A DNA stretch of 64,000 bases from Cellvibrionales bacterium UBA1854 (GCA_002338445.1 DDII01000042.1:19291-83290), one strand, 5' to 3'. Shown: positions 47,187-58,142, counted from the stretch's first letter. The notes: generated by a model not told the origin, from the letters alone. Program-made: numbers and translations.

Positions 47187-47879
47187 TTAGGCGGGCTTTA
47201 GATGGTTTTCTCCACAAGAGCAAGCGCAGATTAGACTTAATTTAGTGAGTGAGAAACCCGTTTGATCTCGCCAGTTATTGAATTGGGCTTGAATTTTTTT
47301 GAGGTCTGTCTTGCTATTAGGATGGTCTGCAATCTCCAACCCACTCTGTCTTAGACAGGTGACCACATCTCTACTCAAGTTAAAGCCATCTTTTCCCATA
47401 TAACGCAACATGCGTGGTCCGCTTCGTCCTCCGAGTCGACTCCCATGTTGTTTTAAATGCGCACAAAGACCCACAAAGTCTTCCTCTGGCCAGTGGTCTA
47501 TAAAAGTTGCAAAATTGCCATGTAGAGAACTTATATCTAAAATATAAGCAGCATTAAAAGGAACGCTTTGAACTTTCTGCCGGTTTCGAACAATGCGCTT
47601 ATCAGATGCAATTCTTTCTAATTGATCAGGATTTAATATGCTGATGGGTAACGGCTCGAAGCCAAAAAATATGGACTCGAAGTCAGGCCACTTTTTTTGA
47701 ATAATTCCCCATACAAATCCTGCTTGAAAAACGCACCGCGTCATATTACTCAAAAATCTATGATCGGGAATCTGCAAGAAATCCTTACGCGGTAATGGTT
47801 CATAAATCCACTGCGCCAACGATTCCTCGCTACCCTTTCTGAAGAGTGCTCTTGATAATATTTTGTTAAAATCTGACAT
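47187..47879 (-). CDS. Divergent DNA-3-methyladenine glycosylase I (Tag)-like protein
   Basis: A 230-residue protein with the Tag fold signature: RCVFQAGFVWGIIQKKWPDFE, then ILNPDQLERIASDKRIVRNRQKVQSV and DHWPEEDFVGLCAHLK. The Trp of the base pocket is kept, but the Glu seven to eight residues before it in E. coli Tag is Cys here, and the N-terminal Cys/His that hold zinc in E. coli Tag are not visible. The C-terminus has CACSCGENH. It probably binds DNA; whether it is an active glycosylase is unclear. Confidence 0.7.
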   Translation of the reverse strand: MSDFNKILSRALFRKGSEESLAQWIYEPLPRKDFLQIPDHRFLSNMTRCVFQAGFVWGIIQKKWPDFESIFFGFEPLPISILNPDQLERIASDKRIVRNRQKVQSVPFNAAYILDISSLHGNFATFIDHWPEEDFVGLCAHLKQHGSRLGGRSGPRMLRYMGKDGFNLSRDVVTCLRQSGLEIADHPNSKTDLKKIQAQFNNWRDQTGFSLTKLSLICACSCGENHLKPA

Positions 47880-48084
47880 ATGAATTCAAAATCATTCGGC
47901 TTTAAAAATATCTAAACTGCTTTACTGTAACCTATTCTGTAAATTCATAAAGTAGGCGGAGTGTTGTAGTTTAATACATAATATGCATAGCTAATCAAAT
48001 AAGCATCTATTTGACCCCAATATTGGTTATAAAAGCTTTTTAATTAACCAATCAATTCGTATGTTTTAACGGCTGTTCCACTGG

Positions 48085-48950
48085 TGATGATTGAATTGAA
48101 AACGATGCTATTTGGTGATACGCCACGTCTGGGCATGCAATATTTGGTATCCATTGGCGGCTCACTAATACTTCGTTACCATAAGCCATTTGCAACAGAA
48201 CAATTTTCGAGATCAGTCTCTTGTTATTGAAGGCGAAATGAACAATATTGATCTTAATGGACTGAAGTCTTATTGAGTTCTTTTCACTGTCTCTACACAT
48301 GCTAAGTTTAATTTATAATGCTGGTTTAATACACAGTTTTATTGACTGCTTTCTCAAAACGTTTTTATGTCTGATCGGTTCACGTGGTCTTCTTCCTATT
48401 CAAAAAATCTAACACTAATTATCAGTGGGATGGAGGTCCTCTTTTAATCTTGATCGCATAAAATTAAGATTTAATTTTGCTTTATACCTTCCGGCTTATA
48501 AAGTATTAAATGATGAGGCAGATAATAAAACTATATTATGAGTGACTAGGGAACTCATCATTTGTCAATGTTGATGACGGGATTAAAGAAACTCTTTGAG
48601 AGCATGTCAAATTACTTAATTTACACCTCAAAAATATAGTCGGGTTAATATTACTACTAAGAACTTGAAGTTGTAATCTTAGCATCTGTTATTATGAGAT
48701 CACTTTGTATCATGACTAAACTTTTCTATTTCAGATAGATTCAATGAGAATTATGTATAGCGAAGTGGAGATGGATATTTTGAAGTTCTGAGTCATTAAG
48801 GAACATTCCGATTATTATAGGTGTATGGCTTCGATGAGCCTATGTCCGAGGACATCAATCAAATTAGATTGGCTGATATGTTATTTCACTTTGTAATAAA
48901 GCGTGGCGCCAGATATTTATAGTTGAGGCTTTTAGGGACTTGAGTTAATG
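48085..48950 (+). pseudogene. Apparently decayed coding region
   Basis: A 1.2-kb gap upstream of ndk with no intact gene. On the + strand, protein-like stretches appear in changing frames: near 48090-48220 (GDTPRLGMQYLVSIGGSLIL), near 48430-48540 (KLRFNFALYLPAYKVLNDE), near 48560-48640 (SSFVNVDDGIKETL) and near 48822-48930 (VYGFDEPMSEDINQIRLADM). Each ends in a stop or frameshift. This pattern suggests one or two genes inactivated by many small mutations. No family could be named; the reading is uncertain. Confidence 0.3.
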
Positions 48951-49075
48951 CTCGATACTTTTAAAAAACTTACAAAGCAGTTGTGGAGATCTCCTTCGAC
49001 GGATAAACTCGCCCCTTTTCCGAAGTGTTAAAATTTTACGATAGCGCACTGACTTTTTAATATGGAGATTTTTTC

Positions 49076-49501
49076 ATGTCAATCGAACACACCCTCTCAA
49101 TTATAAAACCAGATGCCGTTTCAAAGAACGCGATCGGCAGTATCTTGGCTCGTTTTGAGGGAGCGGGTCTAAGAATAATCGCTTGTAAAATGCAGCAATT
49201 ATCAACTGAAAAAGCTGAAGGCTTTTATAATGAACATCGAGAGCGTCCTTTTTTTCGGGATCTTGTGAAATTTATGACTTCTGGACCGGTTGTAGTTCAG
49301 GTGTTATCCGGCGATCACGCGATTTCTCTTAATCGAAAGCTCATGGGTGCAACTAATCCGCAAGAGGCTGAGCCAGGAACTATTAGATCAGATTTTGCTA
49401 CATCAATTGATGCTAACGCCGTACACGGATCCGACTCGGCTAGCTCTGCAAAGCGTGAAATTGCATATTTTTTCCGTGAAGATGAAATATGCGGTCGGTG
49501 A
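49076..49501 (+). CDS. ndk: Nucleoside diphosphate kinase
   Basis: Balances nucleoside triphosphate pools. Visible: [54 protein letters not shown] and the active-site His in NAVHGSDS. It has 141 residues (E. coli 143). It lies downstream of the isc region and 21 bases before rlmN, as in relatives. Confidence 0.97.
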   Translation: MSIEHTLSIIKPDAVSKNAIGSILARFEGAGLRIIACKMQQLSTEKAEGFYNEHRERPFFRDLVKFMTSGPVVVQVLSGDHAISLNRKLMGATNPQEAEPGTIRSDFATSIDANAVHGSDSASSAKREIAYFFREDEICGR

Positions 49502-49522
49502 CAAACGAGAAGTGATGCATTT

Positions 49523-50683
49523 ATGTCATTTTCATTTGAGGTAAGAGAAAACCGTAAGCCTGCTAAGAAAATCAACTTGATGGGTATGCCAACCGAGAAA
49601 GTGGAGAATTTCTTTGCAGAATTAGGGGAAAAGCGGTTTAGAGCAACTCAAATACTTCAGTGGATCCATCAGAAAGGCGTCTTAGATATCGAAAGTATGA
49701 CGAACTTTTCCAAACCGCTTCGTCGAAAACTGATTTCAATGGCGGAAGTGCGTCCTCCCGATATTATTAATTGCGAGGAATCTACTGATGGTACTCGTAA
49801 ATGGCTTATTCAACTCAATGGAGGGAGTTGTGTTGAGGCCGTATTCATTCCAGAGCGTGGTCGAGGTACCCTATGTGTTTCTTCTCAAATCGGTTGTGCA
49901 CTGGATTGTTCTTTCTGTGCTACAGGCAAGCAGGGATTCAATCGTGATTTGTCCGCGTCTGAAATTATTGGGCAGGTGTGGTTGGCCTCTAAATCACTGG
50001 GGAAATTTGATCAGAAACCCTCGCAGGGTATTACAAATGTTGTGATGATGGGGATGGGTGAACCATTAATGAATTTTGACAACGTGGTCGACGCGCTGAA
50101 CATAATGCTTGATGATCATGGGTATGGTTTATCAAAACGGCGTGTGACATTAAGTACTGCTGGCGTCATCCCAGCTATTGATAAGCTTGGAGATGTATCA
50201 GATGTCTCTTTGGCAATATCGTTGCACGCACCTAATGATGAATTACGCAATGAGCTCGTGCCATTAAATCGCAAATATTCACTCGGCGGCCTCGTTAGCA
50301 GTGCGAAAAGGTACCTTAACAAAATGCCAGATAACCGGCGAAAAATCACTATAGAGTATACCTTGATTGATAACATAAATGATCGTAGCCATCATGCTCA
50401 CGAGTTGGCAGACTTGCTCAAAGAACTACCATGTAAGATTAATTTGATACCTTTTAATCCATTTTATGGTACGCAGTATAAAAGGGTCACAAATTTTGCG
50501 ATGTATAGGTTTAGGGACATTCTGCAACAGCATGGTTACACTGTTACAATCAGAACTACGAGAGGAGATGATATCGCTGCGGCCTGCGGTCAGTTGGCTG
50601 GACAGGTGAATGATAAAACCCGCCGTCAGGAGCGATATAAACAGAAATTCTCAGATGAACAACCCGTGAGGATAATTTTATGA
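49523..50683 (+). CDS. rlmN: Dual-specificity rRNA/tRNA adenine-C2 methyltransferase RlmN
   Basis: Radical-SAM enzyme that methylates A2503 of 23S rRNA and A37 of some tRNAs. The [4Fe-4S] motif is [15 protein letters not shown], with [33 protein letters not shown], and the catalytic Cys near the C-terminus in ACGQLAG. It has 386 residues. In many relatives pilF and rodZ follow; here ispG is next after 85 bases. Confidence 0.96.
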   Translation: MSFSFEVRENRKPAKKINLMGMPTEKVENFFAELGEKRFRATQILQWIHQKGVLDIESMTNFSKPLRRKLISMAEVRPPDIINCEESTDGTRKWLIQLNGGSCVEAVFIPERGRGTLCVSSQIGCALDCSFCATGKQGFNRDLSASEIIGQVWLASKSLGKFDQKPSQGITNVVMMGMGEPLMNFDNVVDALNIMLDDHGYGLSKRRVTLSTAGVIPAIDKLGDVSDVSLAISLHAPNDELRNELVPLNRKYSLGGLVSSAKRYLNKMPDNRRKITIEYTLIDNINDRSHHAHELADLLKELPCKINLIPFNPFYGTQYKRVTNFAMYRFRDILQQHGYTVTIRTTRGDDIAAACGQLAGQVNDKTRRQERYKQKFSDEQPVRIIL

Positions 50684-50768
50684 ATGCAAGTGTTGGGATA
50701 TCTGTCGAAAATTCGCCTATAGTAATGGTAGGAACATGCTCAAAAAATCGACTAAATTATAGATAATT

Positions 50769-51893
50769 ATGTTTAGCAAAAGCCCTATAACGCGCCGCCA
50801 ATCCCGAAAAATTATGGTTGGGAACGTGCCCATTGGTGGAGGTTCTCCAATTTCTGTGCAAAGTATGACGAACACTAATACTAGCGATGTGGAATCTACA
50901 GTGGCTCAAATTGAGTCGATTCAACGAGCAGGCGCCGATATTGTGCGCGTATCGGTTCCAACTCTGGCTGAGGCTGAGGCTTTCGGAGAAATCCGCAAGC
51001 GGGTAAGTCTCCCTTTAGTTGCAGATATACACTTCGATCATAAAATTGCTCTACGCGTTGCAGATCTCGGAGTGGATTGTTTACGTCTCAATCCAGGCAA
51101 TATCACCCGTGAAGATCGTTTGCGTGATGTGATTGCGAAGGCACGTGATCTGTGTATTCCAATTCGGATAGGTGTAAATGCTGGCTCTCTGGGTAAAGAT
51201 CTCCTCCGCAAGTACAGAGAACCCACGGCTGAAGCTTTGGTTGAATCGGCTATGCGAAATGTTGATCGATTGGATAAGTATGATTTCCAAGACTATAAAG
51301 TCAGTGTTAAGGCGTCAGATATTTTCATGGCAGTAGATGCCTATCGAAGTTTAGCCAAAAAGATTGAGCAGCCGCTTCATTTGGGAATCACAGAGGCTGG
51401 AGGATTACGTGCTGGCACCGTAAAATCATCGGTCGGCCTTGGCGCTCTCCTATTGGATGGAATAGGAGATACCATACGAATATCACTAGCGGCAGATCCG
51501 GCGGAGGAAGCTCGTGTAGGTTGGGATCTTTTGAAAAGTTTGAGATTGCGGAGTAAAGGAATCCATTTTATTGCTTGTCCAAGTTGCTCGAGACAAAATT
51601 TTGACGTAATCGAGACAGTAAACGCTCTAGAGGCTCGATTAGAGGACATCAAAGTTCCAATGGACGTGTCTATAATCGGATGTATTGTCAACGGTCCAGG
51701 GGAGGCAAAAGAGTCGGATTTTGGTTTGACGGGCGGTTCCCCAGCCAATCTAGTTTACATTGATGGAGAGCCTGACCATAAGATTGGTCAGGAAAATCTC
51801 ATTGATGAATTGGAGCGGAAAATCCGACTGAAAGCGGCAGCCAAGAAAAGTCAGATTGAGTTAGAAAACAAAAACATCATTTTACGTTGCTGA
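50769..51893 (+). CDS. ispG: 4-hydroxy-3-methylbut-2-en-1-yl diphosphate synthase
   Basis: [4Fe-4S] enzyme of the MEP isoprenoid pathway. Visible: [34 protein letters not shown] and the cluster cysteines in [11 protein letters not shown] and [16 protein letters not shown]. It has 374 residues (E. coli 372). Confidence 0.97.
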   Translation: MFSKSPITRRQSRKIMVGNVPIGGGSPISVQSMTNTNTSDVESTVAQIESIQRAGADIVRVSVPTLAEAEAFGEIRKRVSLPLVADIHFDHKIALRVADLGVDCLRLNPGNITREDRLRDVIAKARDLCIPIRIGVNAGSLGKDLLRKYREPTAEALVESAMRNVDRLDKYDFQDYKVSVKASDIFMAVDAYRSLAKKIEQPLHLGITEAGGLRAGTVKSSVGLGALLLDGIGDTIRISLAADPAEEARVGWDLLKSLRLRSKGIHFIACPSCSRQNFDVIETVNALEARLEDIKVPMDVSIIGCIVNGPGEAKESDFGLTGGSPANLVYIDGEPDHKIGQENLIDELERKIRLKAAAKKSQIELENKNIILRC

Positions 51894-51972
51894 GCGTTCT
51901 TGTTACTCAATTTAATGGTCTCTGTAAAGAACATTTTTTCGTATATTTTTCTGTACTAATGAAGGCGGATAA

Positions 51973-53244
51973 ATGAAGATCCAATCAATTCGAGGAATGA
52001 ATGATATACTTCCTGACGATTCAGCCAAATGGCAATATGTAGAAAGCCATCTGGCTGAAATACTCTGCTCTTATGGTTATCGAGAGATACGTTTTCCACT
52101 TCTGGAACAAAGCGAGTTGTTCAAGAGAACAATTGGTTCGGTTACGGATATCGTCGAAAAGGAAATGTATAGCTTTAATGATCGAAATGGGGATAGTTTA
52201 AGTTTACGACCTGAGGGGACTGCTGGTTGTGTTCGGGCGAGTATTCAGAGTGGGTTACTTTATAATCAGTCTCAGCGTCTTTGGTACAAAGGACCTATGT
52301 TTCGTCATGAGCGCCCGCAGAAAGGTCGACTGCGCCAATTTCATCAATTGGGAGCAGAAGTGTTTGGGTTGCCGGGGCCAGACATCGACGCAGAAATTTT
52401 GATTATGACAGCACGTTTATGGGGTCTATTAGGAATTGAGTCAACTATTAACCTACAAATAAATAGTTTGGGCGACTTGGAGGATCGAGTCAGATTTCGT
52501 GGCGAGTTGGTAAGTTTTTTGAGCGATCATCGGGATCAACTGGATGATGATAGTCGACTTCGCCTGAAGTCGAACCCCATGCGTATCTTGGATAGCAAGA
52601 ATCCCTCTGTCCAATCACTATTATCTGACGCTCCTAATTTATCCGATTTTTTGGGCGAGTCTTCACGCGAACATTTTGATCAAGTTACTAATTTGCTGGA
52701 CTCAGCAAAAATTGATTACCAAGTAAATCGAAGATTGGTGCGAGGTTTAGATTATTACTCCAGGACAGTGTTTGAATGGGTTACCGATTCTTTGGGGGCA
52801 CAGGGCACTGTTTGTGGAGGTGGTCGCTTCGATCGTCTAGTGGAACAAGTAGGAGGAAAGGCGTGCCACGGCGTCGGCTTTTCTATTGGTTTGGAAAGAT
52901 TGTTATTGTTGCTTGACGCAAAAAGTGCGTTCCCCGATAGTGTAAATGATAGATTGGATGTATACATTGTTGCCGTTGGTAATGTCACTGCGGAGGCGAG
53001 TGCAATAGCGGAGACGTTGAGGACTGCCTTCAGGCATTTAAGAATTGAAAGGCACTGCGGGGGTGGTACTTTTAAAGCGCAACTAAAAAAAGCAGATAAA
53101 AGTGGAGCTAGGTTGGCTCTGATTCTTGGGGAAGATGAGTGTGCTAACCGAACATTGGGTATCAAATACCTTAGAGAGAAAAGAGATCAAGACACAATCG
53201 ATCAAAACTGTTTGATCGAACATATGAACAATATTTATAGTTAA
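51973..53244 (+). CDS. hisS: Histidyl-tRNA synthetase
   Basis: Class II synthetase. Motif 1 [16 protein letters not shown], motif 2 [17 protein letters not shown], histidine-binding [13 protein letters not shown], and motif 3 [15 protein letters not shown]. It has 423 residues (E. coli 424), with the C-terminal anticodon domain. It is in the ispG-hisS-yfgM-bamB-der run. Confidence 0.97.
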   Translation: MKIQSIRGMNDILPDDSAKWQYVESHLAEILCSYGYREIRFPLLEQSELFKRTIGSVTDIVEKEMYSFNDRNGDSLSLRPEGTAGCVRASIQSGLLYNQSQRLWYKGPMFRHERPQKGRLRQFHQLGAEVFGLPGPDIDAEILIMTARLWGLLGIESTINLQINSLGDLEDRVRFRGELVSFLSDHRDQLDDDSRLRLKSNPMRILDSKNPSVQSLLSDAPNLSDFLGESSREHFDQVTNLLDSAKIDYQVNRRLVRGLDYYSRTVFEWVTDSLGAQGTVCGGGRFDRLVEQVGGKACHGVGFSIGLERLLLLLDAKSAFPDSVNDRLDVYIVAVGNVTAEASAIAETLRTAFRHLRIERHCGGGTFKAQLKKADKSGARLALILGEDECANRTLGIKYLREKRDQDTIDQNCLIEHMNNIYS

Positions 53245-53259
53245 TTAAGGGATTTTTTT

Positions 53260-54015
53260 GTGGCAGATCATATCACCGAAGAAGAACAAATAGAGGCCCT
53301 GAAGAATTGGTGGTTCCGTTACGGAAAGCGAATTCTATTAGTATTTGGTGTGGTTTTTGTGGGCTTTTTAATTTGGCAGTATGTTGATCAACAACAGAGA
53401 AACGAATCTGAGCTAGCTTCGGAAAATTTCGCTCGTTTAGTTGAAGAGCTAAGTCGACATGGTGTATCTCAACCTATTTCACGGGATTCTATCCAAATTA
53501 TTGGCGAGATTGCTGATAGCATCAATAAAGAATATCGTGATACTTTTTATTCACAGCTAGCCACACTTACAAAAGCGCGGTTGGATGTTGAGCAGGATGA
53601 ATTAGACTCGGCGGCTAAAGAATTGAGGTTAGTAATGGAAAACCGCTCAGATGAACTCGATTATTTAATAATAAGACTCAGATTGGCGAGGGTAGAGTCT
53701 GCTCGGGGTAATATCGAAGAGGCGCTCAGTTTAGTGCAGGGAATTGACACTGGGTCTCATAAATCGTTGTACGAAGAGGCCAAGGGAGATTTTCATTTGA
53801 TACAGGGAAATCGTGCGGCGGCTCATTCGGCATATCAGTCAGCGCTCGATGCTAACGAATCGAGAGACAACATTTCTGTTGTTGTGCTTCAAATGAAGCT
53901 ACGGGAAGTCGCGGATGTCTTGTATGAAAAGCCAGATCCAAACAACATTCAGCAAGATACTCTCTCAGAGAAACCACTTTCAGAACAGATCACGAGCGAG
54001 GAGGCGGGGGGTTGA
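53260..54015 (+). CDS. yfgM: YfgM-type membrane-anchored TPR protein
   Basis: Ancillary SecYEG/PpiD-associated chaperone-like protein. It has 251 residues: a conserved N-terminal region (EEEQIEALKNWWFRYGKRIL), one transmembrane segment (residues 25-45) and periplasmic TPR-like helices. The C-terminal 40 residues are an acidic/Ser tail longer than in E. coli YfgM (206). GTG start. Its TGA stop overlaps the TTG start of bamB. Confidence 0.9.
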   Translation: MADHITEEEQIEALKNWWFRYGKRILLVFGVVFVGFLIWQYVDQQQRNESELASENFARLVEELSRHGVSQPISRDSIQIIGEIADSINKEYRDTFYSQLATLTKARLDVEQDELDSAAKELRLVMENRSDELDYLIIRLRLARVESARGNIEEALSLVQGIDTGSHKSLYEEAKGDFHLIQGNRAAAHSAYQSALDANESRDNISVVVLQMKLREVADVLYEKPDPNNIQQDTLSEKPLSEQITSEEAGG

Positions 54016-55169
54016 ATATTCGATATTCAATATGGCTGGTTGGGGCAATTCTTTTGTCTGGCTGCAGTTGGTTTGGAGGTGAGGATGGAGATGGAGAAAT
54101 ACAGCCAGCGGACCTAAAAGACTTTAATGATGAAGTCAGTATAGTTCGCGTGTGGTCATCATCATTGGGAGGAGCGGATGAAAAATATCGAGTAAGTCTC
54201 CGCCCGAGTGCTAGTGAGGGTAAGCTCTTTGCTGCAAACCATCAAGGTGATGTTTTTGCGTTGGGCCTTGCAGGTGGCACCAAGATTTGGAAGACGGAAT
54301 TAGGGGTCAGTCTATCCGGAGGGGTGGGTAGTGGCGGTGGATTGGTTTTGGTAGGCAGTATCGAAGGGAAGGTATATGCAATTAGTGCTGCGAATGGCTC
54401 AGTTTTATGGGAAAGACAAATGGAGACAGAGGTGCTTACCGCACCACAAAGCAATGGTAAAATTGTCGTGGTTCAGACGATTGACGACAAAATTTATGCT
54501 TTGAGATCTGATAATGGTGAAGAAATCTGGCGCCATGACGGAGACGCCCCGATTTTATCGGTGCGTGGGACTAGTAGTCCATTGGTTACAGATAATATGG
54601 TTCTGGCAGGGTTCGACTCTGGTAAATTAGTTGCTTTTAATACCGCGAATGGATCGTTGATATGGGAAACGCGATTGGCCTTGCCGAAAGGAAGGACAGA
54701 GCTACAGCGAATGGTGGACATAGATGGTGACCCATTGTTAGTGGGTGACGTAATATACTCTGCGAGTTATCAAGGTCGACTTGGTGCAATTACTCGCGGC
54801 ACTGGTCGGCAACTCTGGTCTCAAGAAAGCTCCTCACACCACACACCAGCTTTCGTAGGAGATAAAGTTTTTGTTACAGAAGCGGACGATAGAATACGTG
54901 CGTTTGAATCCGGCAGTGGTCGTGGTGTTTGGATGAATGAGGATTTGTTTTTACGCAGGTTGACCGCTCCTGTTATCTTTGGGGATTCCATCGCAGTTGC
55001 CGATTCGTTTGGATATCTTCATCTTTTAAACATGGAGGACGGTCGATTTATTGGGCGCACTAAAATAGATCGTAGTGGAATTCGCGCCCCCATGTTAGTT
55101 AATGCGGATTTGCTCATAGTCCAGGCAAATAGCGGATTGGTTGTTTCATTGCGCATTGAACCGCGATAG
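54012..55169 (+). CDS. bamB: Outer-membrane protein assembly factor BamB
   Basis: Lipoprotein of the Bam complex. Lipobox LLSGCSWFGG near residue 15, then an eight-bladed PQQ-type beta-propeller with repeats such as GGTKIWKTEL, NGSVLWERQM, NGEEIWRHDG and TGRQLWSQES. It has 385 residues (E. coli 392). The start is TTG, overlapping the yfgM stop (TTGA). Confidence 0.95.
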   Translation: MNIRYSIWLVGAILLSGCSWFGGEDGDGEIQPADLKDFNDEVSIVRVWSSSLGGADEKYRVSLRPSASEGKLFAANHQGDVFALGLAGGTKIWKTELGVSLSGGVGSGGGLVLVGSIEGKVYAISAANGSVLWERQMETEVLTAPQSNGKIVVVQTIDDKIYALRSDNGEEIWRHDGDAPILSVRGTSSPLVTDNMVLAGFDSGKLVAFNTANGSLIWETRLALPKGRTELQRMVDIDGDPLLVGDVIYSASYQGRLGAITRGTGRQLWSQESSSHHTPAFVGDKVFVTEADDRIRAFESGSGRGVWMNEDLFLRRLTAPVIFGDSIAVADSFGYLHLLNMEDGRFIGRTKIDRSGIRAPMLVNADLLIVQANSGLVVSLRIEPR

Positions 55170-55215
55170 AACCAATCGTCTTAATTATAATAAGCTTTAA
55201 CTGGTCGGTATTTTT

Positions 55216-56607
55216 ATGATTCCCGTGATTGCTTTGGTTGGCAAACCCAACGTCGGGAAGTCCACCCTATTTAATCGTCTTACTCGGAGCCGAGATGCTT
55301 TGGTGGCTAACTTTTCTGGTCTTACAAGAGATCGAAAGTATGGTCGCGGCGAGATGTTTGATCGACGTTTCGTGGTTATTGATACGGGAGGGATTAGTGG
55401 TGAAGAGATAGGTATTGATATGGAGATGGCGCAGCAATCATTGCGAGCAATTAACGAGGCTGACATTGTTCTTTTTATGGTTGATTGTCGTGAAGGTATT
55501 ACGTCTGCTGATTATCTGATTGCTAATACACTGAGACGAAGAAACGCTAAAGTGTATCTCGTTGCAAATAAAATTGACGGACTAGATCCAGCGGCAGCTT
55601 TGGTAGATTTTTATGAGTTGGGATTCTCTGAAATCTTTCCCACCACAGCCTCTCAAGGGAGAGGTATTCGTGCCATTATGGAAGTTGTTTTAAAGCGTTT
55701 TGATTCTAATGATGTTGTGGGTGAAGATCAGGGGAGTAGCATAAAAGTGGGTGTAGTGGGACGCCCAAATGTGGGGAAATCAACTCTTGTTAATCGTATG
55801 CTTGGTGAGGAAAGGGTGGTAGTTTTTGATCAACCTGGCACCACGAGAGATAGTATTTTTATTGAATATGAAAGAAATGGTCAGCGGTATACATTAATCG
55901 ATACGGCTGGGGTAAGAAAACGCAAAAATATTAAGTTAGCTATCGAGAAATTTTCCATAGTAAAAACTTTACAATCGATCGACGCGAGTAATGTGGCACT
56001 AGTTATAGTGGATGCGCATGAAGGATTAGTGGAGCAAGATCTCCATCTTGTTGGATCGGTTATTGATGCTGGAAGAGGAGTTGTTGTCGTCATTAACAAA
56101 TGGGATGGGCTTAATTCGAGTCAACGTCAGAATGTGAAAACTGAAATAGAACGCAGATTACGATTCGCCGATTTTGCCAAGGTACATTTTGTCTCTGCTC
56201 TCCATGGTACTGGGGTTGGAAAACTTTATGAGTCAATTAAAACGGCATATTTATCTGCGACCCTCAGTCTTAGTACCGCTAAACTTACAAGTATTCTTGA
56301 GGGCGCAGTAGAAACCCATCAACCTCCGATGATTCATGGACGTCGAATAAAATTACGTCTCGCTCATTCTGGAGGGCGAAATCCGCCGGTAATAATTATT
56401 CACGGTAATCAAACTGAATCAGTACCCGCGCATTACGCTCGCTATTTAGAGAGATTTTTTATACGAGAATTAGGATTGAAAGGTACCCCGGTCAAGGTGG
56501 AATTCAGAACGGGGGAAAATCCTTACAATCGAGTCCACTCCGGTGTTGGTCTGGGCGCTAAACGAAGGATCAGAAATGTCACTAAATATAGTAAGCGGAA
56601 CTTGTAG
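55216..56607 (+). CDS. der: Ribosome-associated GTPase Der (EngA)
   Basis: Tandem-GTPase needed for 50S assembly. Two G domains: GKPNVGKSTLFNRL (G1), TRDRKYG; and GRPNVGKSTLVNRML, TTRDSIFIEY, NKWDGL. A C-terminal KH-like domain ends with GTPVKVEFRTGENPYN. It has 463 residues. Convergent with xseA. Confidence 0.97.
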   Translation: MIPVIALVGKPNVGKSTLFNRLTRSRDALVANFSGLTRDRKYGRGEMFDRRFVVIDTGGISGEEIGIDMEMAQQSLRAINEADIVLFMVDCREGITSADYLIANTLRRRNAKVYLVANKIDGLDPAAALVDFYELGFSEIFPTTASQGRGIRAIMEVVLKRFDSNDVVGEDQGSSIKVGVVGRPNVGKSTLVNRMLGEERVVVFDQPGTTRDSIFIEYERNGQRYTLIDTAGVRKRKNIKLAIEKFSIVKTLQSIDASNVALVIVDAHEGLVEQDLHLVGSVIDAGRGVVVVINKWDGLNSSQRQNVKTEIERRLRFADFAKVHFVSALHGTGVGKLYESIKTAYLSATLSLSTAKLTSILEGAVETHQPPMIHGRRIKLRLAHSGGRNPPVIIIHGNQTESVPAHYARYLERFFIRELGLKGTPVKVEFRTGENPYNRVHSGVGLGAKRRIRNVTKYSKRNL

Positions 56608-56628
56608 ATTAGCGAGATACGTAAACCT

Positions 56629-57996
56629 CTATTTGTTTACAAGTGAGTTAACTACATTTTTTGTGACTTTTTTAATCGAACAAAAAATCTCTCCATCTAC
56701 TACTTGCGCTGACACTAACTCATTAACGGCCACATCAGCGGTTGATTTTATTATTGTTCCTCGCTCATTTTTTAGGACCGAATAACCTCTGCCTAGGGTC
56801 TTTACGGGACTAAATGCATCAAGTCTTGTTAAAGCTTGATTAAAGCGAGAATCAAAACGCGCTAGCTGCTGTATGATCGCAGGATGAAGTCTCCTGAGAA
56901 AAAGAGAAAGGTCTTTCTGACTTGCGGTTATCAATTTATTCGGTTGATTAGCTTTTAATCGGGTAGAAATTAAATTAAAACTTAATTTTTTTTTCTCCAA
57001 CTTATTGGTTACAGATTGAAAGAGTCTTTTGTACAAGTTTGCCAGTTCGTTAGTTTGATCTGCCAGTTTACGAGCCGGATGTTTTAATCTCTGACTAAGA
57101 AGATCACATGTTTGATGGAGATTTTGAGTTCGTCTCTTCATTAATTTAATCAGTTGTTGCTCCATATGGACAAATTGCTTGAGAATCTTTTGTGAGTCTG
57201 GACTCAGCAATTCGGCTGCTGCTGATGGTGTAGCTGCCCGATGATCAGAAACAAAATCTGCAATTGTGAAATCAATTTCATGCCCGATTGCACTAATTAA
57301 GGGTAGTTGACATAAGTAAATTGCGCGCGCCACGCTTTCTTCATTAAAAGGCCACAAATCTTCGAGGGATCCACCACCGCGGCTCAAAAGAAGCACATCA
57401 CATCGGTTGTCTGAGTCGGCCAGTTGTATTGCAGTTGCTATATCTTTTGCGGCGTGTGCGCCTTGAACTAAGGAAGGGTAGATAGACACTTTAATATATG
57501 GAGCGCGACGAGAAAGAACAGCTAATATATCGCGGATTGCAGCACCACTTGGTGACGTTATTACCCCAATGTGTTGGATGGAACTGGGGATTTGCGTTTT
57601 GGATTCAGTGGCAAATAGGCCTTCTTTATTTAAACGATGCTTTAGCTCTTCGAATTTGCGTTGGAGTAGACCAAATCCGGCCTCTTCCATGTGCTGTATA
57701 ATTAACTGATAGTCCCCTCGACCGGCATAGATGCCAGCCCGACAGCGTACTAATACTTGTAAACCATTTTTTAGACTAAATGTCACAGATTTCTGACTAT
57801 TTCGGAACATTGCACAACGAACCTGCGCGTTTTGATCTTTAAGTGTGAAATAAAGGTGCCCTGAAGTTGGTCGAGATAGATTTGATATTTCTCCTTCTAC
57901 CCAAAGTTTCGGTAAATGTTGCTCTAAGAGTTGCCCAACGTTTTGGTTTAACTGACTAACACTCAAGATTTGGTGTTTTTCTGGGGCTGTATTCAT
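56629..57996 (-). CDS. xseA: Exodeoxyribonuclease VII large subunit
   Basis: Catalytic subunit of the single-strand exonuclease. An N-terminal OB domain (LWVEGEISNLSRPTSGHLYFTLKD), then the nuclease core (GVITSPSGAAIRDIL, SRGGGSLEDLWPFNEE, GHEIDFTIADFVSDHRAATPSAAAE), a long coiled coil from about residue 270, and the end motif LGRGYSVL. It has 455 residues. The small subunit xseB is not in this window. Confidence 0.96.
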   Translation of the reverse strand: MNTAPEKHQILSVSQLNQNVGQLLEQHLPKLWVEGEISNLSRPTSGHLYFTLKDQNAQVRCAMFRNSQKSVTFSLKNGLQVLVRCRAGIYAGRGDYQLIIQHMEEAGFGLLQRKFEELKHRLNKEGLFATESKTQIPSSIQHIGVITSPSGAAIRDILAVLSRRAPYIKVSIYPSLVQGAHAAKDIATAIQLADSDNRCDVLLLSRGGGSLEDLWPFNEESVARAIYLCQLPLISAIGHEIDFTIADFVSDHRAATPSAAAELLSPDSQKILKQFVHMEQQLIKLMKRRTQNLHQTCDLLSQRLKHPARKLADQTNELANLYKRLFQSVTNKLEKKKLSFNLISTRLKANQPNKLITASQKDLSLFLRRLHPAIIQQLARFDSRFNQALTRLDAFSPVKTLGRGYSVLKNERGTIIKSTADVAVNELVSAQVVDGEIFCSIKKVTKNVVNSLVNK

Positions 57997-58112
57997 TTGC
58001 TAATTATACAACAGACTTCTTGCACATTGTTAATTCGCGCCGAGAATACCACTTTTTGAAAATTGCATCATTTATACTGGTGTATTGAAATCGAAACGTG
58101 GAGAATTATTAG

Positions 58113-58142
58113 TTTACCTCAGAGAAGCACCTAAACTATACT
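58113..58142 (+). promoter_or_regulatory. Putative sigma70 promoter of guaB
   Basis: TTTACC at 58113-58118 and TATACT at 58137-58142 with an 18-base spacer, 46 bases before the guaB ATG. No riboswitch or purine operator was recognised. Confidence 0.45.

Noticed and set aside
48052..48300. 82-codon reverse-strand frame in the gap before ndk
   Set aside because: No ribosome-binding site or family features; the opposite strand looks more protein-like in broken frames.
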